Source: Dyadobacter chenhuakuii
GTDB lineage: Bacteria; Bacteroidota; Bacteroidia; Cytophagales; Spirosomataceae
Direction: 5' to 3'
NCBI RefSeq assembly: GCF_023821985.2
Contig: NZ_CP098805.1
Coordinates: forward strand, 1,984,001-2,048,000
DNA: 64,000 nt
A program made the position numbers and the translations under genes. Of this stretch, positions 51,820 through 61,853 are shown piece after piece; the stretch's first letter is position 1; the number at the start of each line of letters is the position of its first letter. Below the pieces are notes generated by a model that saw only the letters and a list, made by a program, of their open reading frames with translations, did no database searches and was not told where the DNA came from.

Positions 51820-52952
51820 TACGCCCTAACCATTTTATCCCAACTGTAATTTGCGGCTGTAAACTCCCGGAAAGCTTGCCTGTTCCCCTCGAACTTTCCC
51901 CTATCAGTGAGGATTTCATTGAGCATTGTTGACCAGGCATTTGCGTCCTGACTTGGAAGCAAAAAGCCATTTTTACCGTGCTGGATGGCATCGGGAATGC
52001 CGTCCATGTCCGCTGCAAATACCAGTGCTCCCGCCAGGGCTGCTTCAATGCACACCAACCCGAAACCTTCCATATCACCATTGATGTGGATATTCGGCAT
52101 AATAAATGCTTCCGACGCTTGTAATATCACTTTTTTATCCCCGGAAGGCAGGCGGCCCAGATGCCTTACGGATGTCGTGAAGTCAGCATTGTTCAGCAGA
52201 GCCCTGATCATTGCCGCATCGGACCCGAAGCCCAGGAAAAGCATGATCCGTTCCCGCAGCTTGCCGGGAACGAGCGATAATATGCGTTCAAAAAAGCCCG
52301 GACGGTTATCAAAAGGACCGATGAGTAACACAAAAAAGCGGGGATCCAGCCTGGGAACGACTTCCCTGATAAACCAGGAGAAACCCTTGCGCTTCACCGC
52401 CCTGCCTACCCCAACCAGCAAATGCCTATTTGCGGGAATGGCATATCGTTCCAGCACTTCCTGACTGGTTGTTGAATGCTGAATTGCCTCTCCGCGCACT
52501 TCATCCACGCCATTATTGATAACGATCGTCTTACGAGGATCAATTCCCAATGCAATCGCCCGGTTTGCGGTGGCCCGGCTTACTGCGATGAAAAGGTCGA
52601 AACGGTTGAATTTCGGGAGGACGCGCTTTCTATATATTTCACTTGGAAATACGACGTCGAGCCCGTGCAATGTTACTGTGCGTTTAAGATGCTCGTAACC
52701 TTTGTGATGCAGGCAGCATGTTGCCAGAAGGGCATCATTGAAGTGGATAACGGTGATCCCGGGGTGCGCTTTGCAGATTCGCAGGATATTGCGCCGCAGC
52801 GTTAGGAAGAACATAAACCGGCTTCCTTTTCCTTCATATACAAGGCGGTGGACGCGGCAGTAACGCTCCATCCCGGTAACCAGCTCGAAACTTTGTTTTT
52901 CCATTCCGCCAACCGCTGGGGGAAATTTGTGGCTGACAAACAGGATTTCCAT
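51798..52952 (-). CDS. Glycosyltransferase family 4
   Basis: The 384-residue GT-B enzyme has an N-terminal acceptor domain starting ILFVSHKFPPAVGGMEKQSF and a C-terminal nucleotide-sugar domain with LLVGVGRAVKRKGFSWFI and EGFGLVCIEAALAGALVFA, which carries the E(x7)E retaining-GT4 motif. The ATG at 52952 follows the upstream gene stop closely. An in-frame extension of 36 residues upstream overlaps that gene and is unlikely. It is the last gene of a three-gene set with a flippase-like membrane protein and another GT4. Donor and acceptor are unknown. A glycolipid is a reasonable guess. Confidence 0.82.
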   Translation of the reverse strand: MEILFVSHKFPPAVGGMEKQSFELVTGMERYCRVHRLVYEGKGSRFMFFLTLRRNILRICKAHPGITVIHFNDALLATCCLHHKGYEHLKRTVTLHGLDVVFPSEIYRKRVLPKFNRFDLFIAVSRATANRAIALGIDPRKTIVINNGVDEVRGEAIQHSTTSQEVLERYAIPANRHLLVGVGRAVKRKGFSWFIREVVPRLDPRFFVLLIGPFDNRPGFFERILSLVPGKLRERIMLFLGFGSDAAMIRALLNNADFTTSVRHLGRLPSGDKKVILQASEAFIMPNIHINGDMEGFGLVCIEAALAGALVFAADMDGIPDAIQHGKNGFLLPSQDANAWSTMLNEILTDRGKFEGNRQAFREFTAANYSWDKMVRAYYSAFAK

Positions 52953-52954
52953 AG

Positions 52955-53938
52955 TCAGGAGTAGAGGCGCTTTTTGTATATAAAAAACGAATAGAAAATG
53001 GCCCCTACCAGGATCCAGAACAGCTGACGTGCCCTGCGCAAAGCAGAAACGGACAGCCACAGCGGAATGCTGCTGATTCCCAATAGTGACAACATGATCT
53101 TATTACCAAATTCTTCCACCCCCACCTGCCCGGGCACAAAAGCACCGGCTGCTTTGACCAAGATAACGCCCATATCCAGCAAAAGGCCGTCGGCGATCGT
53201 GACATTGTAGCCGAAGAGTTTTAACACAATATAAAATTCCAGCGAACCGACTACCCAATGCAGGGTGAACAGAACAAATGCAAATGCGAGTTGCCTGGGA
53301 TATGCATGATAAAAATCAGCCAGCTCTGCGCGTAGGTTGGCGAGCCGGGATTTTATGCGTGCCAACTTTGGATTTTTGTCAGCATTTAAATTAAAACCAT
53401 AAATTTTATACAAAATAAAAACCAGCAGCAGGCAGATGATAAGCACCAGTAGGACAGATTTATATGGTAACAACGCGGCCATCGGTAATGGGTTTTTAAG
53501 CGAGAACCATACTAATGCTAAAATCAGAAGGCATATCTGGCTTGCAACCATCAACAACCGGGAAATGACTACGGATGTTAAAACTTTGGTTTCGTTCACC
53601 GGGTAAGGCCTTAGCAGCACAATTTTGAGCATATCGCCTCCCGCAAAGCTTGCAGGGTTGAACAGGCCGACGGTTTCACAAACGTGCCGGATCATGAAAA
53701 GATCGGTTTTCGGGATGGATCCTTTCGCGTTGCCGAGGCAATACCACCAGCCCAATGTCCCCAGCGCATAAGCCACTGAGGTGCTGAGTAAGACCCAGCC
53801 AAAACCCGCTCCCACTTTCGCCAGAGCTGCCTGCACCTGATGCGGGTCGATGACTTTCAGATATTGCCAGAGCAACACCAGCATACTCACCAGAAGCAAC
53901 GCTTTAAGGATTTTTATGAGAAGCGGATGTAATTTCAA
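52955..53938 (-). CDS. Flippase-like membrane protein (lysylphosphatidylglycerol synthase TM region/UPF0104 family)
   Basis: The 327-residue integral membrane protein has about eight helices. It shows the family segments ETVGLFNPASFAGGDMLKIV, LLDMGVILVKAAGAFVPGQ and GVEEFGNKIMLSLLG. Family members include YbhN and the transmembrane half of MprF, which flips lipids. Here it is coupled with a GT4 gene on each side (four-base overlap upstream, 2-bp gap downstream), so a lipid-linked glycan or glycolipid is the likely cargo. No exact substrate can be inferred. Confidence 0.8.
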   Translation of the reverse strand: MKLHPLLIKILKALLLVSMLVLLWQYLKVIDPHQVQAALAKVGAGFGWVLLSTSVAYALGTLGWWYCLGNAKGSIPKTDLFMIRHVCETVGLFNPASFAGGDMLKIVLLRPYPVNETKVLTSVVISRLLMVASQICLLILALVWFSLKNPLPMAALLPYKSVLLVLIICLLLVFILYKIYGFNLNADKNPKLARIKSRLANLRAELADFYHAYPRQLAFAFVLFTLHWVVGSLEFYIVLKLFGYNVTIADGLLLDMGVILVKAAGAFVPGQVGVEEFGNKIMLSLLGISSIPLWLSVSALRRARQLFWILVGAIFYSFFIYKKRLYS

Positions 53939-55107
53939 ACTTTCAGGTTTTTCGTAAATGAGGTTGCCAGCTCATGCAGGTCATCAAAATAGGTCTTAGC
54001 CAGTGTTGTCCAGTTAAACGCTTTGCTATGATCTACCGCATTGGCAGACATACGCTGCTGCAATGTTGGGTTTTGAATGACCCGACGGATTTTTTCTGCA
54101 TATGCATGGGCATCATCCGGGTCGCATTTGAAACCGTTTATGCCATCTTCGACTATATCTTTACTGCCACCGCCGTCGGCGATAACGGGCACCAAACCCG
54201 ACGCCATCGCTTCCAGCACGACATTACCAAATGTTTCGGATATGGACGGAAAGATAAAAACAGAGGCCGATGCGTAAAGAACCGCTAATGCGTCATGGTC
54301 CTGTTTTCCGACGAAAATCGCGTCCGGCATTTTTCGCATGCAATCTTTTGCCGCCGTACCATCTCCTGCAATGATCCAATTGCAGGCAAAGCCCTGGGCT
54401 TTCAAAAGCGCATAGACAGCAATCAATGTTTCCAGATTTTTTTCCCAAACCAGCCGGCTTGCAAACAGGATCGTAGGAAGCGAATTGTTGGTAAGCCGTT
54501 CTAAATACCGCGGATCTTTTTTGTGCGGTGAAAATAGCGCCGTATCAATGCCACGCTGCCAGATCCTGAGATTCATGGCAGACATTCCGGTGGACACCAG
54601 CTCATCGGCCAGGCTTACAGACGGGACATACACCCGGTCGCAGGCATTGTAAAACCTGTTCTGGATTGTGGTAAGCCGATCTGCCACGGGTTTGACCAAA
54701 AATGGAACATAACTGAAATAGTAAGCCATGTAGCTCGGGAAGTGCGTGTGATAAATGCTGATGACAGGCAGTTGCCGCTCTTTGGCGTACGCCAGTGCAA
54801 AGTGTCCCAGGATCGACGGCGTGGCAATGTGTACCACGTCCGGGTTGAAATGTTCCAGCTGTATTGTGATTTCGTCGGCCGTTAAGGACGGGATGGCCAG
54901 CTTGTATTTGGGGTTCAGCGGGATGCTGAATGAGCGCGTTTTAATGCACTCGAACTGGTTGATCCGGTCCGGCCCGCTCCCGCATACGAACAAAAAATCG
55001 AAGCGACTGGCATCAATCCTGTCCAGCAGCTGGAACATAGTCCGCGACGCGCCATCGAAGTCGGGAATCAGGATTTCTGCAAAAAATACAACTTTAATTT
55101 TTTTCAT
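53935..55107 (-). CDS. Glycosyltransferase family 4 (GDP-mannose/UDP-sugar type lipid glycosyltransferase)
   Basis: The 390-residue GT-B enzyme starts with IKVVFFAEILIPDFDGASRT, which opens the acceptor domain. It has VVHIATPSILGHFALAYAKE and VISIYHTHFPSYMAYYFSYV, features shared with diacylglycerol and phosphatidylinositol mannosyl/glycosyltransferases. The donor-binding region is PSISETFGNVVLEAMASGLV with the E(x7)E motif. The ATG at 55107 was chosen because the first 10 residues of the longer frame are atypical. It is the first gene of the GT-flippase-GT unit. Exact sugar and lipid are unknown. Confidence 0.82.
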   Translation of the reverse strand: MKKIKVVFFAEILIPDFDGASRTMFQLLDRIDASRFDFLFVCGSGPDRINQFECIKTRSFSIPLNPKYKLAIPSLTADEITIQLEHFNPDVVHIATPSILGHFALAYAKERQLPVISIYHTHFPSYMAYYFSYVPFLVKPVADRLTTIQNRFYNACDRVYVPSVSLADELVSTGMSAMNLRIWQRGIDTALFSPHKKDPRYLERLTNNSLPTILFASRLVWEKNLETLIAVYALLKAQGFACNWIIAGDGTAAKDCMRKMPDAIFVGKQDHDALAVLYASASVFIFPSISETFGNVVLEAMASGLVPVIADGGGSKDIVEDGINGFKCDPDDAHAYAEKIRRVIQNPTLQQRMSANAVDHSKAFNWTTLAKTYFDDLHELATSFTKNLKV

Positions 55108-55209
55108 GGGCGCTTCAAAGCAACGAAAATAACCCATCCGCAGCGCCCGAATATGACCCTAATGTTAAATATGAAATCGTGCAAAAAGCCAGCGCATTGA
55201 GGTGCCTCG

Positions 55210-56483
55210 TCAGAACTCCTTTTCTCCAAATTCGCTGGCTGGCAGCTTGCCTTTTTTGGACGTTTGGTTGAGGTTATAGCTCAGGTTTAAAAGAAAGATA
55301 TCTGTCTCCTGAATGTAGTTGGTTGTTGTGAAAAAATCTTTCCCAAATGTGGTGATCCGTTGCCGGTTTGAGCCCAGGAGGCCAAGATCGACATTCTGCC
55401 ATTGTAATGTTGCGGCCAGCTTACCTTTCAGGAAGGTTTTTCTGGCGGATAAGTTGGGCAATGTCCGATGTGCTGCCTGCTTCAAGTCCCCAGGACGTTG
55501 CCAGGCCAGCATTGGTGTAAATGCGGTTGAGGATCGTATCATTATAGACACTGTTGACCCTATTAACCACATTCTTGATACGCTGATTATATGATCACAT
55601 CACCCGTTTGCAGGTCCGTTTTTGTGTTATTATAAACGATATCGGCACGCCTCGACTGGGAACGAAACCCTGTATAAAAACCTACCGAAAATGCATCGCT
55701 CGAACGAGGAGTAAATGATACTGAACCCCTCGCGGTGTAATTGTAGCGGATAAAACTCCGCTCCCCATCCGATGGAAACGAAGTGAATACCTGGCCGATT
55801 GTTGTATTTACATCGCCGGTTCGCTGCCCTGCGATATCGTTCCGCAGGTAATTCCCGCTCAAACTGACGTCCCATTTTTCGGAACGCGCATTGAATGTGA
55901 CATCGCCGCCAAAACGGAGCGGATTGTGCAGGTTATCATAACGGTAAATGGCCGGAAGGCCTGCCTGCACATTGGCTGAAAATGATCTGCTTCCCGAAAG
56001 TGCCGCTTTTGTCGTGATATTGATGATCCCCGATTTGCCGTCCGGATCAAAACGTGCCGAGGGAGATGTGATCACTTCAACATTTTCAATGGTGTTGGCC
56101 GGAATCTTTTCGAGCAACTGGCGGTCGGCCGTGACATTCAATTCCTGTAATGTCCGGGGATCCGCGTCCATGAGAATCTGGCCTAGTTCAATGGTGTTTT
56201 GAGCCCTAAAAGCGGGCACGGGAAACGTAGCCTTGCTGTAACCAATGTATTGCGTCTGGATATAGTAAGGGCCCGGTGTAACATTTTCGAACTTAAAAGC
56301 GCCATTTTCAGAGGTTAGCAAGCCGGTTACCAATGTCGAGTCCGGGCTTTTGAAAAGTGCCACTGAGCAATATGCCAATGGTTGTTTGGTCTGCCGGTCG
56401 GCTACGCTGCCGGAGATGGTTTGCGCCTGTATACAGGCAATCGAAGTGAGTAAAATCAGTAAGGTAAAAGCAAAAACTTTCAT
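55210..56483 (-). pseudogene. Decayed TonB-dependent receptor (outer-membrane beta-barrel family) with internal deletions
   Basis: Three collinear remnants of one receptor of about 800 residues are visible. The first (55587-56483, 298 residues) has a signal peptide, a carboxypeptidase-regulatory-like domain and a plug start (SPSARFDPDGKSGIINITT). A second piece from about 55425 to 55580, in another frame, reads RIKNVVNRVNSVYNDTILNR and IYTNAGLATSWGLEAG, which belongs far downstream in intact homologues. A third (to 55210) has the C-terminus KTFLKGKLAATLQWQNVDLG through YNLNQTSKKGKLP. Large parts of the barrel are missing and the frames do not join, so it is non-functional. The strand order is preserved, suggesting deletions rather than rearrangement. 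It may still express a plug fragment. Confidence 0.85.
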
Positions 56484-56677
56484 GGTGAGTTAAAGGCACG
56501 TCCGTTGTTTTGCGGACGGGCAAAATTAACTCTACACCGGCGGTAGACTTTGAACATTCGCGCCGATTTCTGGTATATTCAAAAAATACCCTTCATTCTC
56601 TTGATCCTGAAAAGCTCACTCCCGTTCAGCTTATTTTTAATCGGCACTTCCATGATTGAAGAAATCTTTGCGCTAAT

Positions 56678-58612
56678 CTAATATACCCGTCTCATTCTGA
56701 TCTGGCTCGAAGAACTGATAACCAGCGGCACCTTTTCCACTTTCACCGAACTGTTGTCAAGGCCAAACCACTGGGCTTCTGAATTGGTAATGCTCTTGAT
56801 GGCGAAGTAAAACTTCATAACAAACTCCTCATGCCATGGAAGATCGTTTTCAACAGACAAGTAACGTTCAAGAACCACAAAACGGAAGTCACCCGTCACA
56901 TTCTGGCGGTTGAGTGACTCATACCGGCTGGTAATGTCGACCTCGTTATTGCGCACCATATCTTGCACCACATTGCGCAAGAACATATTAATGCGCTGCT
57001 CGACCCGGAAACCCAGAATAAAATTGATTTTGATCACATCATCCTCGGCCCTTACATTAACGTGGTAATCCATGGTGTACGGTTCGTCGGTCGTCTCCAC
57101 GTGCACAAACCAATAGATATCCGCCCGTTTAGGCCGCTTTTGAAATATTGAATAAATGATTTTGTTTTCGATCTGGTCGTCCGCAGCCGCATTGGACATA
57201 AACACCAGATGCGTGGCATACTTGGGAACACTAATATCATTGCTAAGCTCTTTGAGCGCAGGGATATATTTGTCCAGATCCACGAATTCTGTCAGTCTGA
57301 GTTTAATAACATTCGCCCGCAGCCACATGGCCATCAGGTCTGCGATGACGATTGCCAGTACCAGGGAAACCCAGCCGCCATGCGGGAACTTCAAAAGATT
57401 GGCGGCAAGGAACGAGCCTTCGATAGCCAGGTAAACAACCATGAATGCGCCTACCCAGAGCTTTGCTATTTTATGTACAAAAAGATAGTACGAAAATAGC
57501 AAAGTAGTCATGATCATGGTGAGCGTGATGGCAAGCCCATATGCCGCTTCCATATGCGATGATTCTTTGAAATACAATACGATACCAATGCATCCCGCCC
57601 ACAAAAGCCAGTTTACACTCGGCACATAAAGCTGTCCTTTCTGATCACTTGGATAAATCAGGCGGACTTTGGGCCATAGATTTAGCCGGATGGCTTCCGA
57701 AACCAAGGTGAACGAGCCGCTGATGAGCGCCTGGCTGGCTATAATGGTGGCCATCGTAGCGACGCAAATCCCTGGCAACAACCACCAGTCGGGCATGATC
57801 TCATAAAATGGCTTTCGTCCATTCAATGTCTCTCCAACGTGCATCGCCAGCCACGCACCTTGCCCGAAATAGTTGATAACCAGGCAAGTTTTAACGTAGA
57901 TCCAGCTGATCCTGATGTTGCCCCGGCCACAATGTCCGAGATCAGAATATAATGCTTCGGCTCCGGTCGTACAAAGGAAAACGGACCCCAACAGCCAGAA
58001 ACCTCCCGGATGGTTCGCCAAAAGCTGATAAGCATAGTAAGGGTTGAATGCTTTGAAGATTTCGGGGTGGTAAAGCACCTGCGAAAGCCCGAGGACGAGC
58101 AGCATTAAAAACCAGACAAGCATCACCGGCCCAAATGCCCGACCTACAATTGTGGTCCCAAAAACCTGGATGATGAACAACAATGTGAGAATCCCGATGA
58201 CAATCGGAATGGTCTGAATATGCGGATACAGAATGCGAAGACCTTCCACGGCCGACGAAACCGAGATGGGCGGCGTGATAATCCCATCTGCCAGCAAAGT
58301 ACTGGCCCCGATTATGGCTGGAATAGTGAGCCATTTTGCATTTTTCCGTACCAGGGCGTAAAGGGCTAATATGCCGCCTTCACCATTGTTATCGGCCCGC
58401 AGGATCAGAATTACATACTTTACAGTGGTTTGCAATGTCAATGTCCAGAAAATGCAGGACACCGAGCCGTAAACAACATCCAATGCGATGGCCTCACCGC
58501 CGATAATGGCCTGCATTGCATACAATGGGGAGGTTCCGATATCTCCAAAAATAATCCCTAACGCGACTAACAGACCTGCCGCAGATGCCTTGTCACTATG
58601 TTTTAAACTCAT
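56678..58612 (-). CDS. kup: Kup (TrkD) potassium uptake protein
   Basis: The 644-residue transporter has about 12 helices, with the KUP/HAK/KT signature LGIIFGDIGTSPLYAMQA at the N-terminus, RADNNGEGGILALYALVRK, and FLCTTGAEALYSDLGHCGRG. A soluble C-terminal part follows (about 450-644). Kup proteins are proton-coupled K+ importers of moderate affinity. It lies away from the kdp operon (about 30 kb), on the same strand. Together they give both high- and moderate-affinity potassium uptake. No kdp-like repeats were seen upstream. Confidence 0.94.
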   Translation of the reverse strand: MSLKHSDKASAAGLLVALGIIFGDIGTSPLYAMQAIIGGEAIALDVVYGSVSCIFWTLTLQTTVKYVILILRADNNGEGGILALYALVRKNAKWLTIPAIIGASTLLADGIITPPISVSSAVEGLRILYPHIQTIPIVIGILTLLFIIQVFGTTIVGRAFGPVMLVWFLMLLVLGLSQVLYHPEIFKAFNPYYAYQLLANHPGGFWLLGSVFLCTTGAEALYSDLGHCGRGNIRISWIYVKTCLVINYFGQGAWLAMHVGETLNGRKPFYEIMPDWWLLPGICVATMATIIASQALISGSFTLVSEAIRLNLWPKVRLIYPSDQKGQLYVPSVNWLLWAGCIGIVLYFKESSHMEAAYGLAITLTMIMTTLLFSYYLFVHKIAKLWVGAFMVVYLAIEGSFLAANLLKFPHGGWVSLVLAIVIADLMAMWLRANVIKLRLTEFVDLDKYIPALKELSNDISVPKYATHLVFMSNAAADDQIENKIIYSIFQKRPKRADIYWFVHVETTDEPYTMDYHVNVRAEDDVIKINFILGFRVEQRINMFLRNVVQDMVRNNEVDITSRYESLNRQNVTGDFRFVVLERYLSVENDLPWHEEFVMKFYFAIKSITNSEAQWFGLDNSSVKVEKVPLVISSSSQIRMRRVY

Positions 58613-58988
58613 TCTTGTTGTTAATTACTGCAATCACACAGACCTCGCCTTTATCAGGGCATATAAATTTGACAATATTAGGATATTTCGCATTCATCAT
58701 GCTTTGCAGGATTACGATTCTTCGAAAAATTTTTAGTACAATCGATTCCACCAGGCAACCATTTGTGCTTCGGGATTCTTCGTACCAGGAGAACATTCGC
58801 AAGGGACAATGATTACGCTCACGCCGCGCGCCCATCCCGGCGAATCCCTCAAAGGCGGTGCCCGCTGCTAAGAATGAGAGGCAATGACGGTTAAGACGGT
58901 GATGTACAGCAATGTCTCCGAAACTTTAATATGGAATACATAATATTAGCTGTACTTTTCGTAATTCAATTATACTCAACCCTTTTTC
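58613..58988. other. Intergenic region between divergent kup and the LRR-like gene
   Basis: This 376-base stretch has no credible gene. It holds AT-rich sequence and a small palindrome TAATAT/ATATTA near 58926-58947. TACTTTTC at 58952-58959 is one mismatch from the -7 box and could serve the downstream gene. No Pho-like repeats, riboswitch fold or tRNA was seen. Confidence 0.45.
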
Positions 58989-61430
58989 ATGAAAAAACTT
59001 TACTGCTTCGTTGCGTTTTTGCTGCCTTTTACCTCATTTGCCCAGTGCCCTGCGGGTGATGTTGTTCTTACTACGCAGGATGAAGTCAACTCCTTTCCCA
59101 CCGATCATCCCGGATGCGTTACATTGCCGCAGAATCTGTCCATTATTGGCCAGCCCCTCACTCCTGACATTACTGACCTCTCTCCATTGGCCGTCATTAC
59201 CGGTGTGGGCGGAGGAATTTACATCCAGACTGTCGAGGGATTAGCCACTCTGAACGGTCTTCAGAACATTACAGCAATCGGAAACGACCTCGAAATTTCT
59301 GAGAACCCGTTGCTGACAGATATAACAGGGTTTTCAGGGATTACAGATGTGCCGGGGAAATTGCTGGTGTCGGGAAATGGTGCCCTTTCAACATTGCTTG
59401 GCTTGCAAAACGTTACGGCTGTGGGCAATGATCTCGATATTTATGATAATGCGTCCTTAACCACGCTGAGCAGCCTCACCCTGACGTCCGTGGGCGACGA
59501 CATGTACGTAGAAGACAACCCACTGCTTACTGACTTGCAAGGATTGCAGAATATTGTAAACCTCGGCGACGAACTTAATATAACGAACAATGAGGCATTG
59601 GCGAGCATTCAGGCGCTTTCAGGCATCGCCGCTATTAAGGATGATATCTCAATAATTTCCAATCCCTTACTTACCAGCCTGGCCGGTATAGAACATTTTA
59701 CAACATACGGCGGCGACCTGATCATCAGTGACAACGCGTCCCTCGCAACGCTTCAGCAGCTTTCAAATGTAACAACGATCGGGGGCGAGCTTAACATCAG
59801 CGAAATGCCGTTGTTAACGAATCTGAACGGATTGCACAACCTTACTTCTGTCGGGACGCTATACATTTACCAAAACGCCGCACTCACGACTTTAAGCGAT
59901 CTGGCATTGTCCAGCGCCAACCTGGTTATCATCGAAGACAATGATTTAATTACTGATCTGACCGGTATGGATGGTATAACTGCTGTGTCGGAATTCCTGG
60001 CCATTGCGGATAACGACGCCCTGACGAGCTTTACCGGGCTTGCCGGGCTTACTGACATTGGTTCTTTAATCATTGCCAATAATAGCGCATTAACCAACAT
60101 TCAGGCGTTGTCCCAACTTACTTCATTGACAATGCTGCAGATTGTTACCAACAACGCGCTGACTGACCTGCAAGGACTGGAAAATGTTACCACAATTGAC
60201 GGGCAGCTTCTGATTTTAGACAATAATGGATTAACCAGTTTGAGAGGTTTGGACGGCCTCACCACAGTTGACGGGATCGTTCCGGATGAGCCTGGTTTTA
60301 TCCTATCCGGTAACGCCAATCTGACTGATATCAGCAACCTTTCGGCTTTTACGAGGATGAACAGCAGCTTACTGATCATAAATAACAGTTCACTGGCGTC
60401 CTTGTCGGGCTTAGACAACCTGGAATCTATCGGGCCGTATTCTACATTATGGATTGGTCAAAATCCATCATTAACAAGTTTGGCCGGCATTGGTAAGTTC
60501 CAGAGTGTAAATAATGTTGTTATCTCCGAAAATGAGGCACTGACGGACCTTTCAGGGCTTGAATCCTTAGGCTCAGTAACCGATGTCTTAAGCATTATAG
60601 GTAACAATGGCATGACCTCACTCAAAGGGTTAAATAATCTAACAACGATAGGTGGACATCTTTTGCTGGATTCCAACCCAGCACTTGAAAGTTTAAGCGA
60701 TTTGAACAATCTCACTTTGCTGCAACAAATGCTCACCATTACCGACAACGTAAGCCTGGGCACCTGCGCGGTAGCCGGCATATGCGCTTACCTGAAAACT
60801 AGCAGTCCGGACGTTGTCACCATCTACGGAAATAACACCGGATGCAACTCACAGGAAGAAATTGAGACCGATTGCGCGAGCCTGCCGGTTACGCTGGTTG
60901 AGTTCAAGGCAGAGAAAAAGGAAAATGCTGTGCAAATCCGTTGGTCGACCAGCAGTGAAGTGAACAGCAGCTATTTTGAAATACAACACAGCCTTAACAG
61001 CGGCAAGTCCTGGGAAATAATTGGCAGAGTGCAGGCTAGCAAGGAAAGCTTTGAGGTTAAAAAATATGAGTTCCCCCATCTTAATCCTTCAAGTGGCGTA
61101 AATTTATATCGCCTGAGCATGGTAGATCAGGACGGAACTTTTGCGCTTAGTATGATCCGTAATGTTACATTTAACCAGGCGAATGGATTCTCGGTTTACC
61201 CGAATCCGGTTGCAGAACAGCTAACAGTAGAGGCAAGCAAGGATACACCTGAGGGAAACCTTCGAGTCTTCAATGCAGCCGGTAAAATGCTCTTTTCGAG
61301 AGATGTTAACTTCTCAGGGAAGCCTTATCAGTTTGAAACTTCGGCACTGCCCGACGGACTTTACACGATCCAGGTTTCCAACGGCTCAGGAACGAAAGAA
61401 GTGAAAAAATTCATTAAACTAACCCGTTAA
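58989..61430 (+). CDS. Secreted receptor-L/leucine-rich-like repeat protein with T9SS type A sorting domain
   Basis: The 813-residue protein has signal peptide LYCFVAFLLPFTSFAQ. About twenty-five solenoid repeats of some 23 residues follow (about 50-630), with the theme LTDLxGLxNxTxIGxxLxI, for example LATLNGLQNITAIGNDLEIS. A linker follows (LVEFKAEKKENAVQIRWSTS, a fibronectin-like beta domain). The C-terminus carries the T9SS motif VYPNPVAEQLTVEA, GLYTIQVSNG and a basic tail (KKFIKLTR). The protein is therefore exported by the type IX system and attached to or released from the surface. Such receptor-L repeats may bind glycans or proteins, but the target is unknown. The protein is intact. 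Confidence 0.85.
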   Translation: MKKLYCFVAFLLPFTSFAQCPAGDVVLTTQDEVNSFPTDHPGCVTLPQNLSIIGQPLTPDITDLSPLAVITGVGGGIYIQTVEGLATLNGLQNITAIGNDLEISENPLLTDITGFSGITDVPGKLLVSGNGALSTLLGLQNVTAVGNDLDIYDNASLTTLSSLTLTSVGDDMYVEDNPLLTDLQGLQNIVNLGDELNITNNEALASIQALSGIAAIKDDISIISNPLLTSLAGIEHFTTYGGDLIISDNASLATLQQLSNVTTIGGELNISEMPLLTNLNGLHNLTSVGTLYIYQNAALTTLSDLALSSANLVIIEDNDLITDLTGMDGITAVSEFLAIADNDALTSFTGLAGLTDIGSLIIANNSALTNIQALSQLTSLTMLQIVTNNALTDLQGLENVTTIDGQLLILDNNGLTSLRGLDGLTTVDGIVPDEPGFILSGNANLTDISNLSAFTRMNSSLLIINNSSLASLSGLDNLESIGPYSTLWIGQNPSLTSLAGIGKFQSVNNVVISENEALTDLSGLESLGSVTDVLSIIGNNGMTSLKGLNNLTTIGGHLLLDSNPALESLSDLNNLTLLQQMLTITDNVSLGTCAVAGICAYLKTSSPDVVTIYGNNTGCNSQEEIETDCASLPVTLVEFKAEKKENAVQIRWSTSSEVNSSYFEIQHSLNSGKSWEIIGRVQASKESFEVKKYEFPHLNPSSGVNLYRLSMVDQDGTFALSMIRNVTFNQANGFSVYPNPVAEQLTVEASKDTPEGNLRVFNAAGKMLFSRDVNFSGKPYQFETSALPDGLYTIQVSNGSGTKEVKKFIKLTR

Positions 61431-61468
61431 ATCTTGCCGCACAGCGAGGGGTCTGAAAACTCACAAAT

Positions 61469-61840
61469 ATGAAACAATCGTCATTATCCATAAGGCCGTT
61501 TATAGGGAGCAAAGACTTTGAAATATCCCGAAATTTCTATCGCGATATGGGCTTTGAAGAAGTTGTGATCTCACCGGATATGTCTCTTTTCAAAACAGAC
61601 AATGTTGGCTTTTACCTGCAGGACGCGTTTGTCCGGGATTGGATCGACAACACAATGATATTCATGGAAGTAAAAAATGTGCAAAGCACGTGGGACGAGC
61701 TTGTTGCACTCGATCTTCCGGCGAAATACAGCGGCGTGCGGCTCACACCTGTTCGTGTCGAGCATTGGGGCCGCGAGTGTTTTGTCCACGATCCGTCCGG
61801 AGTGTTATGGCATTTCGGGGAGTTCTTTGATAAAAAATAG
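61469..61840 (+). CDS. VOC-family (glyoxalase/bleomycin-resistance-like) protein
   Basis: The 123-residue protein has a beta-alpha-beta-beta-beta pattern: IRPFIGSKDFEISRNFYRDM, GFEEVVISPDMSLFKTDNVG, and a second half ending ECFVHDPSGVLWHFGEF. The late D-P-S-G-V-L-W motif is typical of the VOC fold. Metal ligands are not fully assignable, as only a few histidines and acids are conserved. It may be an antibiotic-sequestering or dioxygenase-related protein. It follows the repeat protein gene by 38 bp and could be co-transcribed. Confidence 0.7.
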   Translation: MKQSSLSIRPFIGSKDFEISRNFYRDMGFEEVVISPDMSLFKTDNVGFYLQDAFVRDWIDNTMIFMEVKNVQSTWDELVALDLPAKYSGVRLTPVRVEHWGRECFVHDPSGVLWHFGEFFDKK

Positions 61841-61853
61841 CGGTGAATGCGCA

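Noticed and set aside
58596..58835. Short minus-strand frame before kup
   Set aside because: It overlaps the kup start, has no family features and irregular composition. Treated as leader sequence.
58989..60800. DNA tandem repeats in the solenoid gene
   Set aside because: The repetition is at protein level. Codons have diverged, so this is not a recent DNA repeat expansion.
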